A stretch of 64,000 nt of DNA from Blepharisma stoltei (taxonomy: Eukaryota > Ciliophora > Heterotrichea > Heterotrichida > Blepharismidae): the NCBI GenBank assembly GCA_914767885.1, contig CAJZBQ010000039.1:805692-869691 (forward strand), given 5' to 3'. This document shows, one piece after another, positions 24,101 to 36,900 of the stretch. A model generated the notes under the pieces. The model was not told where the DNA came from. It saw only the letters and a list, made by a program, of their open reading frames with translations, and made no database searches. Position 1 is the first letter of the stretch. The number at the start of each line of letters is the position of its first letter. A program made the translations under genes and the position numbers.

Positions 24101-27100
24101 TATTTGACTTTGTTGAGTCTATTCCTGTTGAATACACTTCTATGTCAACATCAGTGCCAGGTATTGCTCAAACGATAAAATCATTAAAAACATACACCCC
24201 TTTTGCTGCCGTCACTTTTGTGGTCCCAGAGAAGGTTGTTGTCGAAGAGTTTGTAACCAAAAGTTCAGCTGAGCTCGAGCTATCTGTGGTAACGATATTA
24301 TTGTAATAATCCACCAATGCAATCTTTAACGTTTTCGAAGACGTCTGTCCTGGTGCTAAATTTGATAAGGAAGTCGCTAAAGGGGCACTTTCAAGCCTTC
24401 GTTGGTATCCAATCAGTTCTCCATTTTCATCAAGGGCTACTATTTTTACCGCATAAGAGCCAATATCGTCACCATAAGCCGCAGTATTATTGGCAAACAC
24501 ATTTCCTGACAATACCGGCATGATGTCTTGGGTGCATGCTTTTTTGAACGGAATGTCCGAGGGGTACAGGAAAATTTGTGGCTGGCGTGCCATTCGGTCC
24601 AATGTAGATAGAAATACAAATCAATACACAGGAAAATCTATCAGAGATTTTACCAAAATTTCCGCACGATCAAAACTTTCCATTCAAATGGCATGCAGCA
24701 GATGTCTTCAAAGTTGAGAGCTCCACCATCATAGGTTGCGAAGTTATCAACAAAAGTATTGCTCGAGAAATAAAATTCACAGGTCTTGAAATCTTCACAG
24801 AGAGTATTAATAGCACCCCCGTTACCATCTACTGGTGTAGTTGCTGTAATCGGGTCATCGGTGATTGCGGAGTTTCCTGAAAATGTGGAAAAAGAAATAT
24901 TCAGCTTGACGTTATTGCTATAGATCGAGCCTCCGATTTCTCCTCTGTTGTTTTGAAACATTGTGTTTGAGATTATATAAGAGTTAGCTATTTCGTTATC
25001 ATTTGTAGTTCATATGTACAAAGCGCCTCCCAAGCGTTTTGCTCTATTTTTAATAAACTCAGAATCATAGATTTCCAGCTCGACGCAGCCAGTGCATGAT
25101 AAGGCGCCTCCACTTGGAGAGTACCCATTATAAAATTGGCTTCCTTTGATTCAAATGTGCATCATTTTTTCTCCACTTATGGCGCCCATAGAAAAGGTAT
25201 CAAAGTAGGAGTTTTCGACATACAAGTTGCTTTCGTAGCCTACTATGACTCCTCCCAAGTCATTACTGCTTGAATTAATGAATTTGCTGTCTGTGATGTT
25301 TAATGAACTTCCCGAGTATGATAAAATTGAACCCCCTCCTCCAGAATAGGCAAAATTCCCACTGAAGGTGCAGCTGCTTATTATAACTTCACTGGCTGTA
25401 GAAAACACTGCACCTCCTGAGTTGCTACTTTTGCCATTGTTAAAGAAGCAGCCTTGGATAATCGCTGTACTTTGTGTGGTCGCATATAAAAAGCTGCCTT
25501 GAACACTTTGTTGCGAATAAAACGTGCTTTTAGTGATTGTGGCAGTTGAAAGAGTAAGTAAAACTCCTCCTGTGACCATTTTCGCTGAGTTTTCATGCAC
25601 TTTGGATGAAGTGATGTTTATTGCGGAGTCAAGCAGTGCTACAGAACCTTCATTATAGGCATAATTTGAAGCAATCGTTACATTATGCAGCTGAGATACA
25701 GGACTTGGAGATCCTAACAAATAAACCGCTGAGCCTTTATTGGTAGATATGTTTTCTTCGAAGACTGAATGGGATACATTGAAAACAGAATCCTGCTCGT
25801 TGTAAATTGCTCCTCCAGAGTCATCTGCAAAGTTTTTTTGAAAGCTGCAATAATTGCAGGTCAAGTTAGAGTTTCCAGCAACGCTTATTGCCCCTCCATG
25901 TGACGATGAATTATTTTCTTCGAATATTGTGGCTGTGAGACTGGCTGATGCGTTATCGTCCATTCTGAGTCCTCCGCCTACCATTCCTGAATTGTTTTTG
26001 ATGATGGACCCATTATCAACCCATGAGTCGTAGTCCAAAAATACAGCAGATCCTACATTATTTAGAAAAGAGCACGATTTTGTTACCACAAAAGAAAAAA
26101 TGTCAGCATTTGAAGCATATAAAACGGCACCCCCACTGTTATAAAGAAACTCACTCCCACTCTTTAAATGGAACAAAAAATTTTGTTCCAATTTAAAAGG
26201 GGTTAAGAAATTTTTTTTTAAACAAAAATTCAATATAAAATTTGTTTATAAAAAAAAAAATTTACAAAAATTTAAAAAATTTATCGAATTAGATTAATAA
26301 ATTTGTTTAATAAAATGCTATTTACTCTTTATCTTTTAAAAAAAAGCAAGATATAACTAAATTTTCATTATTAGCTAATAAGCCACTATTAATTGGTATC
26401 AAAACTATTTACACAAAAATTATTATTTTTATTGATAAAAAAAAATTAAAAACATTTTTAGAAAATTTATCGATCAAAGTGCTAATTTTGTTTAAATAAG
26501 ATGCTATTTATAATTTATTCTTTAAAAAAAGCAAGAAATAAAGTAAATTTTCAATTTTTGTAAAGAATTCGCTTTGAATTTATATCAAAATTATTTAAAT
26601 AAAAATATTATTTTTATCTAAAATAATTAAAATTTTTTTAAAAAAATTTTTAAAAACAAACTTTATGCTCTCTTCTTTAAACAAGAGAAAGATATAGCTA
26701 AATTTTTAATTTTAGTTAAGAAGAAACATTTAACTTGTATCAAAACTTTTTACATAAAAATTATGATTTTTATCTATACAATTTTTTATTATAAAATTGA
26801 ATTTTGTTCCAATTTAAAGGGGGATTAATTTAACAAAAAAATGGAAATTTTACCTATATTTGTTCCAATTTAAAGTGGGGGGAGTCAGTGTTTTCTATAT
26901 AAAATGTCCCTGAGTATTGCAGATCAGGACCGATTTCTAAATAAATCGCTGATCCAAGCCTAGCTGTGTTTTTATAAAAAACAGAGTTTGAGATGCTCAA
27001 TGTGCCACTTGAATATAGAGCTGCAATGGCCCCTGATATTTTCGCTGTGTTTTCTTTAAATGTACAATTGTAGAGGAAAGAGCCTGCAGCTATTGCAATG

Positions 27101-30100
27101 GAATCCTCCAAGTATATTACAGAACCGTATTCTCCATAATTCGACTCAAAAGTTGTGTTCTTTATTGCCAAGTATATTGTATTTGTGGAGATTCCTTCAT
27201 TTTCCATATAGACTGCTCCACCATTTATTGAAGAACTTTTGTAAAATGTGCAAGAGTCTGCATATACGGACAGTGTCCCAGAGCTTAATTGGCTAATATA
27301 CAAGCCTGCCCCATGGGTAGGAGAGCCATTATATTCAAATGTGTCATTATAGAGCTTAACAATACTTCCAACAAAATAAATCCCTCCTTCTGAAGCATAA
27401 TTTTTATAAAAAAGCGTCGAATTGACTTCTAAGACCTGGGAACTACCTTTGGCATAAATAAGTCCATACCCAGTATCAGCGTAATTTGTGTTATTCAGAA
27501 ACTTTGAGCTTGTTATGCCAGTTTGATTCCCATTATTAATGTACAGCACTGTAGAGAGGCTCGCTGACCACCCATAGTTCGAGTTAAACGTTGTATTAGT
27601 AAAATTGACTACATTGGAGCTGTCAAAGTTTATGACAGGATTAGATTCAGAGCAGTAATTGTTTGTGATTTCAGAGTCTTTAATAGTGATATTTGTGACT
27701 ATGGAGAAAGCAGACATATATTCGCAGGTCAGCTGGTTGGTTTTGATCTCATCTTTCATATACATGTCTGGGTTATTAATCCAAGAGTTGAATACAATGG
27801 TGTTAACGTTTATGCCTGTGTTTAACCTTTCTGTATCTCCATTTGAGTCTATTGTGACCCCACTTATAAAAATATTGAAAATTTTGGTCAAATAAAAAAT
27901 TCCATTGCTTCCTGAATAGTTGTTTTTGATTGTGCCTGAATATCAGTTGAACCAGCGAGGGTTTTGATGGGCTGTGATCCTATAACCATTATCTGTAGTC
28001 ACTGTTCCTGTTGTTCCATATATATATTCGTTTTTTACTACTGTGTTGTTTAATACAAAAAAACTGCCTGACTCGACTACGTTATTTTGTATATCAAGAG
28101 AATCTATATGATAATTTTGTAGTTCAGGGACATAATAGGCTGCAATAATTCCAATGTTTATCCCATAATTATTGTAAAACTTCGATGACTTTATTGTGAC
28201 ATGATCTATTGTATAGTCGATAATTTCATTATTATCTACAGTCTGCTCCAAAGCCAAATTACTCGCAAGTATAAATATAATACCGTTCTGGACATAATTG
28301 TACGAAAACTCACATTTTTCAATATACAGCGTCCTAAAGATTTCTAAATAAAGTACACTTCCTGCATCATCAGCTTCAGGATCTGATATAAAATTATTTT
28401 TGAAATTTACATTTGCAATACTAACACTTTTGGCCTTAAGAACTCTCAAAAACCCCATTAATATCAGAGAGCTGTCATACTCAAATCCATTATTTAATTT
28501 CTCTACATTTCCTTTATTATACTGAAAATTCCCACATTCATAAGTAGCTGATCCACAATCAGCAAAAATAATGACACTATAGCACACCCCTCATGGTTGC
28601 TCACCATTAAGTACCCCCTCCCCATGTCGTCCACCCTCTGACGGTCCTGAAAATTTAATTTGCTAAAATATTATTTGACAAGTCCGCTCAAACCTTTTAA
28701 CATGTCAAATTAATATTTAACATGCTAAAATATTTGGGACCGTTAGGAGGTGGGTGGCATGGGGAGGGGGTGCTCAAGGCTGATCCAAAACGGGGTGTAA
28801 GCTATAGAGTTTTCAAACGGAGCAGTTCTTATATTGCTAAAATCAACGCTCTCTAGGTCAAGATTTCCACCATTGCTGGAAATCAACGAGTTTTCTTCTA
28901 ATCTCCAATTCGTGAAATTTACATTTTTCAGCAATAAGCTGCAATTTCCAGGAATTTCAAATAAATTCCAGCCATGGTTTTCTGCGCATTCATCAGCATC
29001 CAGAAACTCAGTTATGGCTTCCCCTCTATCATTTTGATAAGTTCCATCAAAAATCTGTGTAACATAAGGGCAATAAGAACAATATTCACTGGAAGAGTTG
29101 CATTTACTTTTTTCGCTCTCCCAGTAATAGGCATCAAAGTTTATATTGGTAAAAGACATATAGACAGTGTTTTCAAGGGTTATTGTAATTGTGTCTTTGT
29201 TTGGGTAAGGCTTTATTGTTGGGGTTGAGCTATCACTTGAAATTAAAATATGGAGTCAAAGCCTGGCCATGGCCTCCTGGCAATGAAGCTCCAAGCACAT
29301 ATTTTAATTTATCCGCAAAGACTTTGCCATTCTGGAAATGAGGAACAATGCCAGGTGAGCAATTCTGCAGGGCAGAGCCTGGCCCATGCTTGACGACTGG
29401 GATGGATTTTACCTCGAAGGGAAGGAAGACACGGCGGTTGGAAAAGGGAAGCTCAGCAAAGTCCTCTGGACCATTCGGGCAACTCCCTAGCGTGAAACTT
29501 GGCGTTAGTCCCAGGCCTCGTGTTCTCCCTTTGTGACGAGAGTCCATTTTGAATTTTCTGAGCAGGCAAGGGAAGTCGCTCACTCATGAGCCGTCAAAGT
29601 CAGTGATTTCATCTGGAGGTGCGCAGTGCGGTCGTACCGGGAGGCTGTATATCGTCCCTAAGTGTCAAAGGCGGTGGACACCAGAACGCCAACCCGTGGG
29701 GGACGTTAAAACGTGATATTAATTAAGTAAGTAAGAGCTATCACTTGAAGTTATTGTCAGATTTTGGCGCACAACTTGATAATTATAAGGCCTTGAGGCA
29801 TCTGCAATGGTTACATAAATTTCTGAATTTTTGTCTACCTCGGTCAAATAGTGGTACCCTGGAGTCAGGTACACAATTGAGTATGCTGTACTTATAGAAG
29901 CCAATGCTAGTGATAGTGTTTTTCAAGGCTTCGCTATAGTCCCATCCCCTCCTAAAGAGTCAGTTGTATTTCAGTCCACATAATAAACTGCTGGGTTATC
30001 TGCAGTGGACTTATCTTCTTCAAGCACACAAATTCAAGCCTGCTCTAGAAAATGCAGAGGCTCATACCCTGTGGGGCATTCTTCAACACAATATCCAAAG

Positions 30101-31596
30101 AATTGATAGTTATTTGAGACTGACGAATCGCATTCGTAGCACATGCCAAGGTCGTCTCCATAGCATTTTAAACAGTTTGAGTCTGCACAAACTGTTTCAT
30201 TATAAGGAAAACAGTTGTATTGGGACCACCAGCAGCGGTCATTATTGCAGTCGCTGCTGCAGGTTTCAGGAACAGCTAAATCAGCCGCTGTACAATTAGT
30301 TTTCTTTAAACAGCTTTTTATAGTTGGAACTTCTGTAAAATTGTTGTTCATTAGCTGCAAACGCATGTAAAATATTGATAAATCTGTATTACTGCATCTT
30401 TTGTCTGTGCTTGTGCTTATCTGATCTCATAAGCAGTCTGCAACCATGCAGCCTTCAGAGCAGTTACCGTAACTATTAATGTTGCATGTAGATGCGCATT
30501 GACAATCACCGCCATCTCAATTACAATTTTCGTTATTGCATGCAGACTCACATGTCCCATTTCCTATAAAGCTGTCAAAGCAGCCAGAAGCGCAGTCACC
30601 GCATGCATGGCTATCAAAATCGCACTCACTCCCCCCCCCTCCGTGAGTGAACAAAAAAATTTTGTTCACTTACGGAGGGGGGGTTAATTTTTTTTTTATA
30701 AAAAATTTATATATAAATTTTATAAAAAAATCCTAATTCGCGAAAATTGGAAAGCAAATATTAATTTAATTTATAAAATTTATGTTTTAAAAAGCAATTT
30801 GTTTAAAGTTAAACAGATTTAGCTCGAGATTTCATTATAATAATTATCACTTATATATCAAAATTTTTCTATTAAAAAAAATTTTTGTTCACTCACAGAG
30901 GGGGGGGGAGTCAGCAACATTGCAGACCGCATCACACCCTGAGTTATTAAGCTCAGTTAAGGTACAGCCTGGGCTACAATCACAATCTGTCCCGTCTCAA
31001 CCACATTCTTCATTATAGCATTCTTTATCGCAGACAGTGTTATTCAGCATATTAATATAGCAGCCAGAAGCACAAGCAGAGGTTTGGCAGTCTCCAAAGT
31101 CATAATTACAACTTGAAACGTCACAAGCTGAGTCACAATTTCCATCTCCAAGGAGACTTGATGGACAATTCTGGCTGCAGTCTTGGCAAAGACCAAGTCC
31201 ATAATAGCAAGAGGCCGTATTGCAAACAGAATAGCAGCTGCTCCCCAGCATTTTGTCATAGCCTAAATAGCATTTACAATTAGAAGAGCATTTGCCACAA
31301 TCGCCTAAGTCATAGGCACAAGTTCAGCTATTGCATTCAGAATTACAAGTTCCATCACCTAGCTTTGATAATTGACACTGAGTTCTGTAAATACAATCAG
31401 AATAACAATCAGAATCAGCGATTTTTCCTGTTTTTGAGTCATAATTGCAGTAAGGATTCATACAATTTTGGTCGCAGTGACCATCGCCAATCTATATAGG
31501 GCTCACAAATGAATCTGGGCATAGATTTTTATTGCAAGTAATAGTCAATGAAAAAGAAACTGGGATATGTGAGAAAATGATAAGAAACATAATCAT
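21111..31596 (-). CDS. Gene B: giant LNR / beta-helix / multi-TM surface protein
   Basis: After removing a 15-nt intron and seven insertions it encodes 2457 residues plus TAA, exactly the length of gene A. Order: signal peptide (MIMFLIIFSHIPVSFS); LNR repeats (GDGNCDSACDVSSCNYDFGDC); the CYECDS block; a beta-helix from about residue 434 with repeated GGAI/GGAV turns; an Ig-like domain (APGQTSSKTLKIALVDYYNN); an EGF/ephrin-like Cys block (GNMCQACYSGYS); a multi-helix membrane domain (FLILYRKILIVCCSVFLQN); and a tail with DEISRLDNKTETDGK. Trp-TGA codons occur at several sites. It lies 213 bp from gene A's start, same strand, so it is a tandem duplicate. Each interruption falls in coding sequence and would truncate the protein if kept. 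Confidence 0.85.
21278..22187. mobile_element. 910-bp TA-bounded palindromic IES in gene B
   Basis: Termini TAGTTCATGCACC and GGCGCATAGGCTA are inverted. Further inward the arms stay inverted for about 200 bp (CATTTAGACAAATTCAAAGC at left, GCTCTGAATTTGTCTAAATG at right). A direct repeat (ATATGAGACTTTAAGAACTT and ATATGAGGCTTTAAGAACTT) lies in the centre. Removal gives NMKQVFMSMVKKG, parallel to gene A NMRQIFMGVLKRN. Confidence 0.85.
22392..22645. mobile_element. MITE-2 IES in gene B (TTA target)
   Basis: Termini TTCCCTTTAAACTTG and CAATTAAAGGGGGGAGAG. Removal joins GAGIQYLSEKIPFFRNRF, matching gene A GAGIQLLSNVVPFLRRKF. Confidence 0.85.
24530..24708. mobile_element. 179-bp insertion in gene B with 8-bp TSD lacking TA
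   Basis: It is flanked by GATGTCTT (24522-24529 and 24701-24708). The termini are imperfect inverted repeats (GGGTGCATGCTTTTTTGAACGG facing CCATTCAAATGGCATGCAGCA). It contains stops; removal gives GGALNFEDIMPVLSGN, matching gene A GGAINWHDIIPVLTCN. The 8-bp duplication resembles that of hAT-like DNA transposons. Confidence 0.75.
26154..26887. mobile_element. MITE-2 IES in gene B with TCA target
   Basis: A 734-bp AT-rich insertion flanked by TCA, not TA. Left end: hairpin of the TTTAAATGGAACAAAA terminus and its inverse. Right end: two nested termini (GTTCCAATTTAAAGGGGG and GTTCCAATTTAAAGTGGGGG). The core has repeats of about 190 bp. Removal gives TFYIENTEFLYNSGGAV in frame. Confidence 0.85.
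28580..28806. mobile_element. 227-bp TA-bounded palindromic IES in gene B
   Basis: Ends TAGCACACCCC and GGGGTGTAAGCTA. Inner arms CCCCCTCCCCATG / CATGGGGAGGGGG and TGACGGTCC / GGACCGTTA are inverted. Removal gives PFENSSVIIFADCG, as in gene A. Confidence 0.85.
29242..29749 (+). mobile_element. 508-bp S1 SINE-like insertion in gene B, 15-bp TSD
   Basis: Perfect GAGCTATCACTTGAA at 29227-29241 and 29735-29749. It starts ATTAAAATATGGAGTC and ends GGGACGTTAAAACGTG plus ATTAAGTAAGTAA. Removal gives LTITSSDSSTPTIKPYPNK, parallel to gene A LTITTTDGSIVTLKPYLNK. Confidence 0.9.
30629..30913. mobile_element. MITE-1 IES in gene B with TCA target
   Basis: A 285-bp copy with the hairpin end at left (CTCCGTGAGTGAACAAAAAA facing its inverse) and TTCACTCACAGAGGGGGGGGGAG at right. 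It is flanked by TCA. Removal restores the LNR reading frame (VCNVAECDFDSHACG). Confidence 0.85.
31492..31506 (-). other. 15-nt spliceosomal intron, gene B
   Basis: GTGAGCCCTATATAG, at the same codon boundary as in gene A. It contains an in-frame TAG, so splicing is required. Confidence 0.9.
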
Positions 31597-31813
31597 TTTG
31601 TATTTATAAATATTATGGTCTTTTAGGCTGACAATCAAATAATACTAATTGATTAATAAGATTCTTAGTGCTTTTTCTCTTTTATTTAAAATATAAAAGG
31701 CTTGCTCTTATTTTACTGTTACTCCAACTTTAAATTGGAGCACAATATCCTGTTCCTGTTAAAGGTGGGGTAATTTTAATAGTTTTATTTTTATGATGAA
31801 TCAAAAATAAAGC

Positions 31814-32223
31814 TTGACTTAACTTAACTTAGCCTAGTATCTGGTGTTTAAGGTGTCTAGTGCAGCAGCCTTATAAAAGGGCTGTAGCTAAACTAGTGTT
31901 GTCGCCGAGCCATCTTGGATTCACGATGGTCCAGGCCCACCTCCCAAGGCCTTCTATCGAAGCTTCATCACCAGTCTTCACAGCGCATCTCACCCAGTGC
32001 GTTGCCGTTGCCCTGACAAAGCTCCTGCGCGTGCCGCCGCCTAAGGGTCATCTTCCCGTGGAGATGTGCTGAGAGGTAAAACCCTGAGCCTCTTGAGTGC
32101 ACTGAGGGAGCAGTTCCTCTAGTTATCCCTAACCCCATAAATAAAATGGAATTCGGTTCGAGCAAAATTGGCTTCGCAAATATTCTCTCTCATGAAATTT
32201 TATTTATGATAAAAAAATAAAGC
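31814..32223. mobile_element. S2-related SINE-like insertion, 11-bp TSD
   Basis: It is flanked by AAAAATAAAGC (31803-31813 and 32213-32223). It contains ATAAATAAAATGG and its inverse TTTTATTTATG, shared with about 34015-34090. The left end is a TTGACTTAACTTAACTTAG tandem tail. Confidence 0.65.
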
Positions 32224-32282
32224 ATTTAGTCGATTCAGCATGAAAATATTATATTAAACTTCTCTCATTAAAAAAAAGCTAA

Positions 32283-32642
32283 CTCCCCACCTCTGAGCAA
32301 ACAAAAAAATCTTGTTCGCTCATGGAGGGGGGTTAATTTTTGTTTTTTAAATATATATTTTAAAGAAAAAACTTTTTTCCGGAATTTAAAAAAAATCTCA
32401 CGTCTCGACAAATGTTTATTTAATTTGTAAAAATTATGCTTTTTAAAAACGCAATTTGTTTAAAATTTAAACAGAATTAGCTCGAGATTTCATGATACTA
32501 TTTATCACTTATATATCAAAAATTTTTTTCCTTAAAATGTTTTCTATTAAAACTCTTTGTTCGCTCACAAAGAGTGGGTTTTTGGGCAAAAATATATCGA
32601 TTTTTCTAATGGTTTTGTTCGCTTAAGGAGGGGGGGGAGTAA
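32283..32642. mobile_element. Intergenic MITE-1 (TAA target)
   Basis: Flanked by TAA. Left hairpin end CTCCCCACCTCTGAGC, right end GGAGGGGGGGGAG, core as in other MITE-1 copies. Confidence 0.8.
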
Positions 32643-33253
32643 GTTATTTTAGAATTTTTTCCTATAAAATTTAGCATTTATAAATTTAAAATTGTTGTTC
32701 AATTTAAAGGGGGATGTAAAGGGAAAAAGGGAGAACACAATTTTAATTAATAATTGTAAAGAGGAATAATTTACGTTAATCACAATTTAGCCTTTTTAAG
32801 TCTAAATTCTTAAATTTCATAAGTCCGTAAATTTGCTCTCAAATTTTTATTAAATCTATTTTATTTCTCAAATAAGCCCATTGAAAAATTAAAAATCAGT
32901 AATTATATCAGCGAAAGCACAAATGGTTCAATAAAAGCATTTCTATTTTATAAATTTTTATAGTGCTTTTTTTGCAGCTTAAGTCCTTTCTAATGTGTAT
33001 TTGTAACAGAAATAAAGAAAGAAATCATTATTCAATTCCGCTTGCGTCTTTTCTCAAGCATTAATTTCTAACTTATTATAAAAAAAACGCATAAACTAAA
33101 AAAATTATAAGCGTATAGAAATAAATAACATCCTGGTATTAATTAAATTGCATCAAGGATAAGAGTAAAAACTAAAACTAAATCATATTAATTTAGTAAA
33201 GTATACAGAGTAGAGTTAAAAGATCTTACTAAAATTTTCATCTATTAGAATTC

Positions 33254-33524
33254 AATTTAATCCTAACTGTCTCCCTATGTGAGCAAACAAAATCACTAAA
33301 AAAATCCCTACTTTTTTTGAAAAACTACCCTCCATAACGAACAAAAATTTTTTAATATAAAATTTTATGAAATAATTTTGATATACAACTAATAATTATT
33401 ATAATGAATCTTAACTGACTCTGTTTGATTTTAAACAACATAAATTTTATAAATTAAACTTATATTTGCTATATAAATTTTAAAACAATTAACCTCTTTT
33501 TTGTTAGGGAACGAAGGCAAGGAG
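33254..33524. mobile_element. Decayed MITE-1
   Basis: The ends (CTCCCTATGTGAGCAAACAAAATC at left; GGAACGAAGGCAAGGAG at right) and AT core resemble MITE-1 but are heavily mutated. It lies outside genes. Confidence 0.55.
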
Positions 33525-33916
33525 TAAATATTTTTATAAAATTTTAGCCCCTGGTCCTATTTTTTATTGTCGTCATTCATAAAATGCTAAAGATGTTAAG
33601 AAAACAGTATGCCATTTTTCAATAAGTCATGCCATATAAGTTCTTTTGTAATATTCTTATAAAGTCGCAAAGAATTGGCTCTACAAGTAAGCAATAGGGA
33701 CTAACCTAAGATTACATTTTGTTTTGGATCCAACTTAACCCAACAAGATTATTGGTCGTCAGATATTACTGAATGATTAAATTTTGGCTTAGCTAATTGC
33801 CATGATTTCAATGCTCACGCAAATATTAATTATTGGCTAATTATTTGTAACGTTCGGCATATTTCAATTCGAAGCCTGGACTGAAATGCAACGGATATTA
33901 ATAAAATTTTCAAATA

Positions 33917-36900
33917 TTAATAGTAAATATTTTTATTATTACTTTGATTGTTGAGCTCCCTCAGACTAAATGTTCTTGATGGTGGAAATTCATCTTTTGA
34001 CTCTTCTTCTAGCATAAATAAAATGGCTTTTGCTTCAAGCGAAATTAGCTCCGCTAATTTTCTCTCACTCAAGAATTTTATTTATGGGATTGGGTTTTAC
34101 CCCAAGGACCTCTGAATTACATTAGAATTTATACGTTTAACGTCCCTTACGGGTAGACTCTTCCCCAGATCTGCCGCTTTACCTTTCGCCGCATTGGGCC
34201 TACAGGTTGCTGGGCCAACCCGCTTCGATCACCAGGGTGTGCCTAAGGCAAACGTCACGGCTTTTCGACGTCTCATGTGTGAGCTACTTGCTTGTGGACA
34301 TGGGTTGCTTTTCCGAAACCCAAAAAATGAATGTTTTTTGGTCGGCTCTCGGCAAAAAGGAAGAGCACGTAGCCTGGGACGTACGCCGTACTTACCCGTG
34401 CCTTGGCGAATCGAAATGGGTCGATCCAGAGGTCCATGGGCCGACACGTGGATAAAGATGGCAGCAGTTTCTGGACAAGGCCACCCCGTAGTGGATGTAA
34501 ACCTTTATAAATAATTAAGATAAGATAAAATAAGACTCTTCTTCTAGCATCGTTGCAGAGCGATTGCCTTCATGAGTAAACAGATCTTCTACAACCTCGA
34601 CTTTTCTATTTTTTTCATTACTCCCCCAGTAGCTAATAAAAAATATTTCTTCGCTGAAGGAGACTAATTATTTTCTAAAAAATTTCTATAAATTTTATTA
34701 TGAATATTTTTTAAAATTTAAATTCTCAATCGTAAAAATTGAGAGTAAAAATTAATTTAATTGCAAAATCTATGTTTTAAAATACAAGCTGTCTAATATT
34801 AAACAGAATTAGCTAGAGATTTCATTATAATAAATTATCTCTTATTTATATTTTTTCATAAACAATTTTGTTCGCTCACGGGGGTGGCTTTTTCCCCAAA
34901 AAAAAATGGATTTTCCAATATTTTGATTGCACACAGATGGGGGAGCTAGCGTGACGGTGAACAATGCCCAAAAATAAGTCCCTCATATCGCTATTCAGTG
35001 CCTTTTCAAGATCATCATCAAGAGGAATGCTAGGCACAGGATCATCACCTGGAATAATCGAGAAGAATTTGTCGCCTTCTTTTACAATAACATGAGCAGG
35101 ATGCTTCTTCTCAAAAATATCGTCACTTAGCCCGTCCAAAACGCGTCTGCTGAACCTCTTCCTCAGGCAAGGTACGAGATCACTTGCTATTTGAAGATAG
35201 GCTCCAAACATTTTTTTTACCCAGTAATTTAAGAAATAGATGTTTATTCCGCAAATTACAAAGAAAAAGACATTTTCAGAAACAGAGTCCAAAGAGTCTG
35301 TTAAATAGTAAAGGCCGCAGTAGATGGTTACTGACGCAACCATGATTGATCGGAGCTCCATTTGATTTAAAACTTCTCCATTGTAAGGCTTCTTATCATT
35401 TTGTAAATAAAGGCAAAACAAGAGCAGAATCATGACAGTTAATGCCTGGATGCTAGTAGAAATATTTGCTAAAAATACTGACTCCCCCTTTAAATTTGAC
35501 TATGCTAATAGTAAAAGCAATATTTTCTCTACCCAATTAATGTCGCCAAAATAAAATTTGCCTATAATTATTCTGTTTTAAATGGAATTCAATTAGAATT
35601 CTATTAAAATCAATAAATTTTTATATCTGCATAAGGAATAGAGTTTTGGTTCCAATTTACAGGGGAGAGTGAACAGCACACAATCAAAATTTTCCTATAT
35701 AAAATGATGAATTCCCAATAGTAGGCTCTATATTTATAGCCGTTGAAAAGAAATCCGAACTTCAATCTGACACTAATAGTATCCAAGGCCCTTTTATTTC
35801 TCCACAAAAAGAACAAGCTAACAGTTGGAATCCCAATTCCCCACACAATGATAGAAGGAACCGCTACCACCAAAGAGTAAAAGATATGCCTTGAGTTCCA
35901 ACATCTGATATCCAAATTGTCCACTAGTCAGTATTCTCCACTATCGAGTTCTCTACAAGAAAACACCCCGAACATTGCTTTCACCAAATTGGGGTGGAAA
36001 AGGAACAGCAAAATGACAATGGTTGAGATCAAATCATTTTTAAAGGTTTTCGCTGATCGCTTGTAAATAGCCATCGTCCCCCAGAAGAGTAAAGATATTA
36101 ATCCAATTACTATTGGGATAAGACTCATGAGGATCAGCTTATTGAAATAAACTTGATCCATGCCTTGTCCAGTGTCTAAGAAGCAATCAAAAGAGTAGGC
36201 CTGCTCACTTACAGACCCTGCTTGACTTTGAACAGCAAAGAGATCCACAACCAGGCTAGGCCAAGACAAATCAAAAGTAGTCATAGATTAGATTAGAGCT
36301 GTGCATTTGTAGTCCTACTTCCTGAATACCTTGAGTTCCACGGTTAGCTTAAGCCCGGACCGAAACCTTGGTTTCTCGGTAGAGGCATTTTTCCTCCATG
36401 GCCTGAGACACACGGACTTTCTCGGAACCTCCATTTCCAACCCAAACAGCCAACTTAACCAACCCTGCTTATTTTAGGCCAGACCGCCCTTTTCACGGAC
36501 CCTTTTCAACTGGAGAGACTGAAGTCCTTGAATTTTGTCTAGTCTCTCTTTCCTTTTTCCCCTGACACCTAGGAAAAAAGTCAACTTCTTATGTGATTGG
36601 GGCAGGCCACAAAGCAGTCTAGGCAGGTAAGTCATCCTACCTCTATAGGACACTCAACCTAAACCTGGGCGCTGCTTATAAAAAAATGCAAAAAACTGCC
36701 GTTTGAATCAGGCCACTAATCAACGGAGGTAGTGCTGGGTGCTGGGTCTCTCGCTTCGAGGCTAATTAAACACTTGGGCAGCTCCTTTCACTAAAAAATC
36801 ACGTCCGGATATACAAAGGACACCGGGGAGAGTATAGATCGCTCGTCATCGACCATTTTATGCACATAAAATAGTCATAAGCATAATCATTTGCAAGTAG

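Larger units (their letters stand above)
31597..33916. other. B-C intergenic region rich in mobile-element remnants
   Basis: 2.3 kb without a supported gene. It holds a small MITE-2-like hairpin (about 31720-31775), an S2-related insertion (31814-32223), a MITE-1 (32283-32642), a MITE-2 end (about 32695-32715) and a decayed MITE-1 (about 33254-33524). The rest is AT-rich and should include gene B's promoter and gene C's 3' end. Confidence 0.6.

Noticed and set aside
8133-31596. Genes A and B as pseudogenes because of many stops and frameshifts
   Set aside because: All interruptions fall in flanked insertions, introns or TGA codons, and the restored lengths match exactly.
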